DNA of 64,000 bases from JANJUO01 sp942492935 (GTDB lineage: Bacteria > Bacteroidota > Ignavibacteria > Kapaibacteriales > UBA2268), in assembly GCA_942492935.1 (NCBI GenBank), contig OW818654.1, positions 2,108,001-2,172,000 of the forward strand, read 5' to 3'. Within the stretch, counting starts at the first letter, position 1; each line of letters starts with the position of its first letter. Below, one piece after another: positions 1 to 11,184 of the stretch. The translations under genes and the position numbers were made by a program. Below the pieces are notes generated by a model. It had not been told where the DNA came from. It was given only the letters and a program-made list of their open reading frames with translations, and ran no database searches.

Positions 1-3000
1 TCACTATTCACTTTTAATCGAACTATATTAGAATTGAAATTTAAAGTAAAGGAATGGAGTGAACATCATAATTTTCCTTTTAATCGAACTATATTAGAAT
101 TGAAATAAAAAATACAATCAAAACTATCTGCTTTTTGAAACTCTTTTAATCGAACTATATTAGAATTGAAATAATAAAGAAGTTGCAGAGTTTAACGAAA
201 TTCTAATACTTTTAATCGAACTATATTAGAATTGAAATATATGTGAAGTATGTGAAATATGTGAAGTATGTGAAGCTTTTAATCGAACTATATTAGAATT
301 GAAATTTAGTTCGTAATTTGCAATTAATACAATTTCGATTCTTTTAATCGAACTATATTAGAATTGAAATAAAAAACACAATCAAAACTATTTGCTTTTT
401 GAAACTCTTTTAATCGAACTATATTAGAATTGAAATTTAAAACTCGACAGCCAGATTAGATCATCGGAAAGCTCTTTTAATCGAACTATATTAGAATTGA
501 AATCGAGCAAAATTATGACAAGCTATTAAATGAAATTTTACTTTTAATCGAACTATATTAGAATTGAAATCGATAAATATTGAAACCCGTAAAATCGGTC
601 TTTCCTTTTAATCGAACTATATTAGAATTGAAATTAAATTCGTTTTTAGACGTGTTTTTGTTCGATACACTTTTAATCGAACTATATTAGAATTGAAATA
701 AGTGATACGCCTGTAATGTGGCTAATATTAGCCAACTTTTAATCGAGCTATATTAGAATTGAAATAATAGATAAGTTACTGAAAATTTTTTTCGTTTGAC
801 TTTTAATCGAACTATATTAGAATTGAAATCTAAAAGTTTGTTTAACTGAGATATACAACAAAATACTTTTAATCGAACTATATTAGAATTGAAATCTTAA
901 CCAACAAAGTACAATTTTTTGTTTGCTCTTCTTTTAATCGAACTATATTAGAATTGAAATCAGTTCTGAACAAATCTTAGAAAATAAAGGAATTATCTTT
1001 TAATCGAACTATATTAGAATTGAAATAAAAAATACATTCAAAACTTTTTGCTTTTTGATACTCTTTTAATCGAACTATATTAGAATTGAAATAGTTTTTT
1101 AGTTGCTCTATAAATGTTAAAACCCGTAAACTTTTAATCGAACTATATTAGAATTGAAATATTAGAACACTTTGGAAATAGCAAATTTCATAACAGTTCT
1201 TTTAATCGAACTATATTAGAATTGAAATAGTTTTGAACGTAAAAGATTATGACAAAACAATTTACTTTTAATCGAACTATATTAGAATTGAAACATAATA
1301 GGTACACTATTTAATGCTAATATCCAGTTATCTTTTAATCGAACTATATTAGAATTGAAACTATGATGACCACGTAGAAATTACTACAAGTAAAGACTTT
1401 TAATCGAACTATATTAGAATTGAAACGTTGTTGTAATTATTAATGAAGCAAGTGATAGTAAATCTTTTAATCGAACTATATTAGAATTGAAACACTATTT
1501 TCAGGAACAGTCAAAACAGATGACGGCAAACCTTTTAATCGAACTATATTAGAATTGAAACATTGAAGTAAATGTACACGGCACTGACGTTGATTATCTT
1601 TTAATCGAACTATATTAGAATTGAAACAAGAAGAAGCACTTGCGATATTTGATGATAGTCCTCTTTTAATCGAACTATATTAGAATTGAAACGCAGACCC
1701 AAATAAATCACCTGATTTATTGGTAAATCTTTTAATCGAACTATATTAGAATTGAAACACAATTCCAGACCCACAAATTCAATCAGACTGGTTACACTTT
1801 TAATCGAACTATATTAGAATTGAAACTAACTAATTAATTATTACATCGCCTTTAAAGAATGCTACTTTTAATCGAACTATATTAGAATTGAAACGCTAAT
1901 TCACAAACTTTGGCAATACTAAGAATTTCACTTTTAATCGAACTATATTAGAATTGAAACTTGACATTGATATTAGTCAAGCTATTAAGTCAATAAACTT
2001 TTAATCGAACTATATTAGAATTGAAACCCTGTATTGCCTAATCTTGCATTTTGAAATACAACACTTTTAATCGAACTATATTAGAATTGAAACAATTAAA
2101 AATGCTAAATCAACGGAAGAAGTAAAGAAACTTTTAATCGAACTATATTAGAATTGAAACACTACAACTTCCTGTTTTTCTAATGAGACTTGTAACTTTT
2201 AATCGAACTATATTAGAATTGAAACATGCTTTTATCTTAGCCTGCTGTTCTTTATCTAACCTTTTAATCGAACTATATTAGAATTGAAACACAGCACAAG
2301 CGACAACAAAATTAAATGCTTTAATGCTTTTAATCGAACTATATTAGAATTGAAACACAAATTAATTACTTGTTGGTAATTTTCAGAAACGCTTTTAATC
2401 GAACTATATTAGAATTGAAACCAATAATACCAAAGATTGAAGTTGAGGAAAAAGTGCTTTTAATCGAACTATATTAGAATTGAAACAGGAATAAATTCAA
2501 GGCTGAATTGGAATCGAGGAACTTTTAATCGAACTATATTAGAATCGAAACAAGGATTAGATAATTCAAGTTCAATCAAAACAATTTACTTTTAATCGAA
2601 CTATATTAGAATTGAAACAATATTGATATTTTTGTGGTGGGATAGCTCTTTTACTTTTAATCGAACTATATTAGAATTGAAACTCGGAATTATAATTTGT
2701 ACTTTCTCTTATAGCATTAACTTTTAATCGAACTATATTAGAATTGAAACTAATTATGATATAGTTTTTTATATGCTTGGTCTATTAACTTTTAATCGAA
2801 CTATATTAGAATTGAAACTGCTTATTTCATTAGAAAACCCCTGTTTTCAATTCTCCTTTTAATCGAACTATATTAGAATTGAAACATTGTTGATTTAATT
2901 GAGTTCAACAATTGTCTTTGGCTTTTAATCGAACTATATTAGAATTGAAACAACATCAGGAAGAAATACAAACGGCTGATATTGTGACTTTTAATCGAAC

Positions 3001-6000
3001 TATATTAGAATTGAAACTTGTAAAAAATACTGGTGCCCTGTTGAATAGCGATCTTTTAATCGAACTATATTAGAATTGAAACTAAGCATTATATTCCTGC
3101 ATATTTACCATACATTCCCCTTTTAATCGAACTATATTAGAATTGAAACGTAACTAATAAATTAGGTAACAATAAAATAGATGAACTTTTAATCGAACTA
3201 TATTAGAATTGAAACAATATTGATATTTTTGTGGTGGAATAGCTCTTTTAACTTTTAATCGAACTATATTAGAATTGAAACCAAAAATATCAATATTTGG
3301 GTAGTGATGTTTCGATTCTTTTAATCGAACTATATTAGAATTGAAACAATTTATCACAACAAAATATGGAAGTACTCGCAGAACTTTTAATCGAACTATA
3401 TTAGAATTGAAACTTAAGTATGATTAAAAGAGCTATTCCACCACAAAAATACTTTTAATCGAACTATATTAGAATTGAAACTAAAAAGCACCCAATTAAG
3501 CTATTACAAACAACTTTCTTTTAATCGAACTATATTAGAATTGAAACGAGCAAGTCTTAAAACTGCTCATTTTTTAAAATTTACTTTTAATCGAACTATA
3601 TTAGAATTGAAACTAACTCCTAAAAATTTAGTTTAGGATTCAAAGACCTTTTAATCGAACTATATTAGAATTGAAACAATATTTTCGCAAAAAAAAATAA
3701 TTTTGATATTTGACTTTTAATCGAACTATATTAGAATTGAAACTTTGAAATTCCGATGGAACGAATAGAATTGATTGAGTCTTTTAATCGAACTATATTA
3801 GAATTGAAACATAATTCTGTACTCATAATATTATACCTTAAATTTACTTTTAATCGAACTATATTAGAATTGAAACTTTTTATCATACAAATTAGTTGAA
3901 ATCATTAAAACAACTTTTAATCGAACTATATTAGAATTGAAACTTATTCACTGCATTTTCGTGAATTTCTTTTGATAAACTTTTAATCGAACTATATTAG
4001 AATTGAAACCACAAATACATTCAGGATATACTCCGACTGTTGCTTCTTTTAATCGAACTATATTAGAATTGAAACATGATATTCATAATCTTTTATGAGT
4101 TTTGCTAATTTTACTTTTAATCGAACTATATTAGAATTGAAACCCGTTTCATTAAGCAAATGACTTGCTGGCATATTCTTCTTTTAATCGAACTATATCA
4201 GAATTGAAACTATTTTATCGGATTCATTCAAAAAAAAGTCTTGTTTGCTTTTAATCGAACTATATTAGAATTGAAACGTAGTATTGGGTTATCAACTTGA
4301 AAAAGCATTGAAACTTTTAATCGAACTATATTAGAATTGAAACTAAGTTTTAGTGACCATAATAAACAACAATAATATACTTTTAATCGAACTATATTAG
4401 AATTGAAACGAACTTGAACTTGGTCTTTTTGGTTCTTATGATGTTGACTTTTAATCGAACTATATTAGAATTGAAACCAGCTTGTAATTTTTTAATCTGT
4501 TCTGTTGTAATTCCTTCTTTTAATCGAACTATATTAGAATTGAAACAGTCATTTTGCTTGCTTCTGGTATGCTGTACCATCTTTTAATCGAACTATATTA
4601 GAATTGAAACATTCTTGCGGACAGCCCTGTAATTCTAATTGAATTGGAACTTTTAATCGAACTATATTAGAATTGAAACACGGTTCACAGAATTACTATT
4701 CAATGTAAAACTTCTCTTTTAATCGAACTATATTAGAATTGAAACACTACGTTACATTTACTTAATCGACAAAACCTGTAACTTTTAATCGAACTATATT
4801 AGAATTGAAACGAGCAAGTCTTAAAACTGCTCATAATCGAACTATGCTTTTAATCGAACTATATTAGAATTGAAACACAAAACAATAGACCACTTTATTC
4901 CGAAAACAAAATTTCTTTTAATCGAACTATATTAGAATTGAAACATATATGAGGTCTGCAAATATTTGGTATTGGGTTGAACTTTTAATCGAACTATATT
5001 AGAATTGAAACGCCTCTGAACTACTAAATGCTTGAGTTGCTGTTTTACTCTTTTAATCGAACTATATTAGAATTGAAACGCGGAATGACATAATTTGGGG
5101 CAAGGTGAACTCAACTTTTAATCGAACTATATTAGAATTGAAACCGTTAAAACGTGGGGCTATTCTATTTCCCCCTTAGGCTTTTAATCGAACTATATTA
5201 GAATTGAAACGAACATAATGAATTGAGAAATTATTTGAATGAAGCACTATTAATCGAACTATATTAGAATTGAAACGTATAAAATTATCTGATTATACCG
5301 ATTGATTTCAATCTTTTAATCGAACTATATTAGAATTGAAACCATTAATTAACCTCTTTTATATCTACAACAAACCACTGCTTTTAATCGAACTATATTA
5401 GAATTGAAACCACATTTATTTTAGAATGAAGCGGTTTTATAAAAACTTTTAATCGAACTATATTAGAATTGAAACTTATTCATTTTCACTCCTTCGGCTC
5501 TGTGTCGATACTTTTAATCGAACTATATTAGAATTGAAACTTAGAAACGTTGTCCCTTATGATTATTTCACGTTCTCTTTTAATCGAACTATATTAGAAT
5601 TGAAACTGCAAATACAATTTCTTCTAATCTGTTTTTACTCACTTTTAATCGAACTATATTAGAATTGAAACAAGTCTTTGCAATACTCTCAGTTGTGTCT
5701 ATTGTTGCTTTTAATCGAACTATATTAGAATTGAAACTTTTTTACTCCTAAAATATTTTTATTTCGTTTCTACTTTTAATCGAACTATATTAGAATTGAA
5801 ACCTTTCTATATATTTTGCTACTCTTGACGTGTTTACCTTTTAATCGAACTATATTAGAATTGAAACGAACGTCTAAAAATCTATATATCTGGGAGAATG
5901 AACGGCTTTTAATCGAACTATATTAGAATTGAAATAAGTGATGCAAATTGCAGTCATAATGTGGTCATAATGCTTTTAATCGAACTATATTAGAATTGAA

Positions 6001-9000
6001 ATACAGGAGGAGTTCCGTAATCTTAATAATAGACAATACTTTTAATCGAACTATATTAGAATTGAAATTATAACACGAGCATATTGAACAATAGCACTAC
6101 TACCTCCTTTTAATCGAACTATATTAGAATTGAAATAAAGTTCGGAAGGATTGAATAAAAATATAAATGAACTTTTAATCGAACTATATTAGAATTGAAA
6201 TCTATCATAAACCAAGCACGCAGGATTAGTTGGATATGCTTTTAATCGAACTATATTAGAATTGAAATATTTGTGATGTAAAATTATTGCAAGTTTCAGA
6301 TTCAACTTTTAATCGAACTATATTAGAATTGAAATTATTTAAAAAAAACTATTTATAAAATCAATTTTAATCCTTTTAATCGAACTATATTAGAATTGAA
6401 ACGTTATTTTCTGGAACAGTCAAAACAGATGACGGTAAATCTTTTAATCGAACTATATTAGAATTGAAACATTGCAAATACTCAAATTCAATCGGACTGG
6501 TTGCAAACTTTTAATCGAACTATATTAGAATTGAAACCTCCAATTCTATTCCTGCACGTTGGCAGTCGGTTATCTTTTAATCGAACTATATTAGAATTGA
6601 AACATTTGGATATTGCAAAATTCTAAATCTAAATTTTCACTTTTAATCGAACTATATTAGAATTGAAACTTGTAAGTCTTTGATTTACAACGGTTATTTT
6701 TTTGCTTTTAATCGAACTATATTAGAATTGAAACGGCAGTATTTATGCGAACAAAAGAGACGGCAGGTTCTTTTAATCGAACTATATTAGAATTGAAACT
6801 CGCAATAGCATCTTGAATTTCAGGAACAATATTATCTTTTAATCGAACTATATTAGAATTGAAACAATAAAAACGGTGAAATTGCTTTTAATGCTGTAAG
6901 CTTTTAATCGAACTATATTAGAATTGAAACAATAAAAACGGTGAAATTGCATTTAATGCTGTAAGACTTTTAATCGAACTATATTAGAATTGAAACAACT
7001 TCAGCTCTACGTTTGTAATAGCCCTGTTTCTCTCTTTTAATCGAACTATATTAGAATTGAAACAAACTTGCATTAATTAGTTTATATTCGGGATATATTC
7101 TTTTAATCGAACTATATTAGAATTGAAACTTTATCACGTTCTTCTTTTGTAATTAAACTATTATACTTTTAATCGAACTATATTAGAATTGAAACAGCGG
7201 AGGTACTCAAATTCAACCTGACTGGTTGCAAACACTTTTAATCGAACTATATTAGAATTGAAACTCAACAAACATATTTTGCAATTCTATGTTTTTTATG
7301 CTTTTAATCGAACTATATTAGAATTGAAACTAAAGAAATTTAATTTTTAAAAACAATGTGCGGTGCTTTTAATCGAACTATATTAGAATTGAAACGATTT
7401 ATCATTATCAAAAAATAAATTTATCTTATCACTTTTAATCGAACTATATTAGAATTGAAACGAGAACATTAAAGAACTTATAATGGATTCTTATAATACG
7501 CTTTTAATCGAACTATATTAGAATTGAAATTTACTCTATGATTCCAACCCATTTTTCACTCCTTCGCTTTTAATCGAACTATATTAGAATTGAAATGAGT
7601 ATTTCTTTCCTGTTTCTAAATAGTCGCATTACTCTTTTAATCGAACTATATTAGAATTGAAACTCATTAGTTTTAACATTCTTCAGTCTTGATTCTTGAC
7701 TTTTAATCGAACTATATTAGAATTGAAACACAACAGCACCAGTTACAACAACTGATAGATTCACACTTTTAATCGAACTATATTAGAATTGAAACTTATG
7801 GAATGAAGTTTTACTTAATCCAATTATTGTGCTTTTAATCGAACTATATTAGAATTGAAACTCATTAGTTTTAACATTCTTCAGTCTTGATTCTTGCTTT
7901 TAATCGAACTATATTAGAATTGAAACATAACTCTATTTCTTTCATTTTTTAATCTCCATTTACTTTTAATCGAACTATATTAGAATTGAAACCTAACTGA
8001 AAATGAAGTTGTTGCTATTGAAAAAGCTCTTTTAATCGAACTATATTAGAATTGAAACTACTGTGCAATGGCGGCTTCAAATGTATCAAAAGGCTTTTAA
8101 TCGAACTATATTAGAATTGAAACGTTGTTGCTGTTGCTTGAATAAATAATGACGGTACTCCTTTTAATCGAACTATATTAGAATTGAAATATTCAAGATG
8201 ATATTATTGTTAATTTTCAATCTGACTTTTAATCGAACTATATTAGAATTGAAACATGCCTAATGGTAATCTAACAATACGTAAAAATACTCTTTTAATC
8301 GAACTATATTAGAATTGAAACGCACTTGTTGAGTACATAGAATCAAGATTTATAATTCTTTTAATCGAACTATATTTGAATTGAAACACTGTATAATGAA
8401 TTTAAGACCTTTATATCGAGGTGCTTTTAATCGAACTATATTAGAATTGAAACTTTGCTATTTTCGTGGCGTCTATTGCAGTTGGCAAACTTTTAATCGA
8501 ACTATATTAGAATTGAAACATGAAAATCTTCTACAAATTCGAAGAAGCTATCCACTTTTAATCGAACTATATTAGAATTGAAACATCATTTAGCTCACTT
8601 TCCCAATCCCAGTATTGAATCTTTTAATCGAACTATATTAGAATTGAAATTTAATCGTTTCACCGATACTACTCAATTGCAATTCACATTTAATCGAACT
8701 ATATCAGAATTGAAATCTAATTTGACCAACTGACCAACCATTATTTGATAAAGCTTTTAATCGAACTATATTAGAATTGAAATCGTGTTATACCAACAAA
8801 ACCCTTCATTGACTTGCACATTTAATCGAACTATATTAGAATTGAAATATCTGTATTACGTACATACCCGCAAGACGCAACCTGCCATTTAATCGAACTA
8901 TATTTGAATTGAAATTTGCTAAGAACTATTGGACTTAACACTTGCTGTCCACCATTTAATCGAACTATATTTGAATTGAAATCTTAAAAAAGTTGATTGC

Positions 9001-9840
9001 AATACTGGTGAGCCGATTCATTTAATCGAACTATATTAGAATTGAAATTATATATTCAAATATTTATACAGAGATTTTGAATGGCATTTAATCGAACGAT
9101 ATTAGAATTGAAATTGAATCATTGCTAAAAAGTCCTTTGATGGATTCTTTGCATTTAATCGAACTATATTAGAATTGAAATTCAATAGTTGTAGTTAATG
9201 AAGTAACGTCATCAATACATTTAATCGAACTATATTAGAATTGAAATGAAGTAATCTTTATGAGAAACTTAAAAAAGAAACCACATTTAATCGAACTATA
9301 TTAGAATTGAAATGCAAGTGAGAATTTAACAGCGGGTAACGTTGTTAATCATTTAATCGAACTATATTAGAATTGAAATTTTACAGTAAATAATGGTTAT
9401 AATGATATAGCAATTCATTTAATCGAACTATATTAGAATTGAAATCAGTCTTTAGTAGATGCAACTTCAACTCCTACTACACTTTTAATCGAACTATATT
9501 AGAATTGAAATAACCTTTAGCATCATAAGTAATTTTAGTTTTAGTTGCTTTTAATCGAACTATATTAGAATTGAAATTAGCTTCGTCATCTGTTAATTCA
9601 TCACCCAAGTGCCACTTTTAATCGAACTATATTAGAATTGAAATCTACCTTGTTTGCCCCAAATTAGCATTGAAAAAGGTGCTTTTAATCGAACTATATT
9701 AGAATTGAAATGTTTTATGTTTCAATTTTTCTGCGTACCATTCTGCCTTTTAATCGAACTATATTAGAATTGAAATGCAACACCTTGAATGCTTTGTTCA
9801 AGTCTGTTAGCTTTTAATCGAACTATATTAGAATTGAAAT
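1..9840 (+). CRISPR. Giant CRISPR array, 149 repeats, left end truncated
   Basis: A 30-nt repeat (begins CTTTTAATCG, ends AGAATTGAAAC or AGAATTGAAAT) occurs 149 times at a spacing of 64-69 nt, giving spacers of 34-39 nt. The first full repeat starts at 11, the last is 9811-9840, and bases 1-10 are the end of a spacer, so the array continues off the left edge. The 3' ATTGAAAC/T end is the usual crRNA 5' tag of type I-A/I-B/III systems, so transcription is probably rightward, with leader and cas genes to the left; no cas gene is visible here. Last repeat base: T in repeats 1-19, 90-96, 114-115, 124 and 131-149; C elsewhere. Repeats 132 and 134-143 start CATTTAATCG. Single variants include a GAGCTA repeat (736), CTATTAATCG (5247), and TTTGAATTG forms near 8358, 8886 and 8953. 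Confidence 0.99.
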
Positions 9841-10010
9841 TCTAATACAATCGCATTGACTGAAGGCAACAAAGTTGGCATAATCAAATTAGAAACTAAG
9901 TTGTGTGATTTGTTTTCTCCAAAATTCCAGTTACAATGTCTGCAAGTGGGTTTATTAACATTAGCAAAGGGATTCATAGCAATTTTTTCATTTAATTTCA
10001 CATAAATCAT
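9828..10010 (-). CDS. Small hypothetical protein ending inside the last CRISPR repeat
   Basis: A 60-residue open frame reads towards the array and takes its last residues and stop codon from the final CRISPR repeat. It has a short Cys/His cluster (CRHCNWNF) and a KSHNLVSNL stretch, which looks more protein-like than random translation, but I do not recognise the family. It may be the 5' remnant of a longer gene cut by the array end, or a chance frame. No clear ribosome binding site precedes the ATG. Confidence 0.25.
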   Translation of the reverse strand: MIYVKLNEKIAMNPFANVNKPTCRHCNWNFGENKSHNLVSNLIMPTLLPSVNAIVLEFQF

Positions 10011-10043
10011 TTTGAAATTTTTGACACTTTATTTAATGTCTCT

Positions 10044-10412
10044 ATGGATAAATTTCAGGCAATAATTCAAACACAGCAAGATACAAATAAATTAACTTAT
10101 CTTTCAAATTCACTTACATATATTTTAATTACAATACAAAATTTAGATAACAACAGAATTAAGTATAAAGAACAATATAAAGAAACATGTAATAAAATTT
10201 TAGGACACTTAAAACATATATCCGATAACAAAAAAGGTCTTGAAAATGATTACAATTTTGACCATGCTTATAGAGATGTAATTATTGAAAATTTGAAGGA
10301 TAGCCAAAAATTTATTGATGACAATGATGAAGAAACAAAACAAGAAATTAATCTGGTTATCAAAAAGATAATATCATACACATTGATTGAAGATAGAAAA
10401 GAACCTTCTTAA
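10044..10412 (+). CDS. Hypothetical helical protein
   Basis: 122 residues, charged and rich in Lys, Asn, Asp and Glu, without signal peptide or membrane segment; predicted by eye to be mostly helical. No family motif is recognised. It lies between the CRISPR trailer end and the IS630-like element, the only plus-strand gene in this accessory zone apart from the transposase. The ribosome binding site is weak, so the start is uncertain. Confidence 0.5.
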   Translation: MDKFQAIIQTQQDTNKLTYLSNSLTYILITIQNLDNNRIKYKEQYKETCNKILGHLKHISDNKKGLENDYNFDHAYRDVIIENLKDSQKFIDDNDEETKQEINLVIKKIISYTLIEDRKEPS

Positions 10413-10429
10413 ACATTATCAAATCTTAT

Positions 10430-10522
10430 GGTTCCACCGCCACTCCTGCGGGGGATTTTTCTTTGTGCGACCGGTGGTGTGAGAGGACGGAGGAGGTAAC
10501 TCTTCCTCCTACTCGATCCAAA
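10430..10522. other. GC-rich segment with two hairpins
   Basis: A short GC-rich patch in otherwise AT-rich DNA directly after the gene at 10044. It holds TTCCACCG (10432) opposite CCGGTGG (10471), and AGGAGG (10491) opposite CCTCCT (10505). It could be a REP-like or terminator element. No coding content is supported. Confidence 0.4.
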
Positions 10523-10672
10523 AAAAATTTCCACAAAATAAAAAATATACACAATAACAACAAATCTTTTAACACTTGTTACCAAGCCCAAGCTAGTGTT
10601 ATGTTAATTTGGATATGACGTAGATATATTGTATTTTTGAATTTTTATAAAACGATTATAAGGATTTAAAAT

Positions 10673-11149
10673 ATGATACTCTATACAATCAAACTAAGTC
10701 AAGATGAAGTAGCCGAACTCAATCAAATAATCAGCAAAGGCAGTCACACTACGCAAGCATTTCGAGCGGCATATATTCTATTGAATTGCGACAAGGGTGA
10801 TTTTTCAAAGGATACTAAAATAACAAATGCTGAAATTAGTAAAATACTCAGAATTGGCGACCGTACAATAGATAGGGTAAAAAAGAAGTTCATAGAAGAA
10901 GGATTTGATTCAGTATTGGAAAGACGCCCATCGTCCCAAAACTATGTCAAAAAAGTAGATGGAGATTTAGAAGCCAAAATTGCACATCTCTGTTGCAGCA
11001 AACCACCCGATGGATTTGCCAAGTGGTCATTGCGATTATTGGCAGATAAAATTGTGGAATTACAGTATATTGATTACATTTCGCATGTAACAATAAGTAA
11101 GGTTTTAAAAAAAACGAACTTAAGCCTTGGAAAACAAAAGGTTGGATAA
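10673..11149 (+). CDS. IS630-family transposase, ORF A (helix-turn-helix part)
   Basis: 158 residues. The N-terminal region binds the inverted repeats: helix-turn-helix around residues 45-75 (NAEISKILRIGDRTIDRVKK), followed by the winged-helix region with the family motif FAKWSLRLLADKIVE. After the A-run at 11107-11114 the zero frame runs into a short tail (NLSLGKQKVG) that is not family-like, whereas the -1 frame continues as KPWKTKGWIIPQVQ into ORF B. The working transposase is therefore most likely the -1 fusion of A and B. Confidence 0.9.
   Translation: MILYTIKLSQDEVAELNQIISKGSHTTQAFRAAYILLNCDKGDFSKDTKITNAEISKILRIGDRTIDRVKKKFIEEGFDSVLERRPSSQNYVKKVDGDLEAKIAHLCCSKPPDGFAKWSLRLLADKIVELQYIDYISHVTISKVLKKTNLSLGKQKVG
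11107..11114 (+). promoter_or_regulatory. Slippery A-run for -1 frameshifting
   Basis: Eight A residues follow TTTT. The zero frame reads TTA AAA AAA ACG; a -1 slip reads AAA AAA AAC and joins the frame of ORF B. An A_AAA_AAA heptamer is the usual site of programmed frameshifting in insertion sequences of this kind. Confidence 0.7.
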
Positions 11150-11184
11150 TTCCTCAGGTCCAAAGCAGCGAGTTTGTATCCAAT

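Noticed and set aside
3154..4580. Open frames containing FNSNIVRLK or FNRTILELK repeats within 3154-4580 and 8381-8575
   Set aside because: They are translations of the CRISPR repeat and spacers; no ribosome binding sites and no independent coding signal.
9841..10043. CRISPR leader at the right end of the array
   Set aside because: The repeat direction (ATTGAAAC end to the right) and more variants at the right end make this the trailer side; no AT-rich leader-like pattern or adjacent cas gene.
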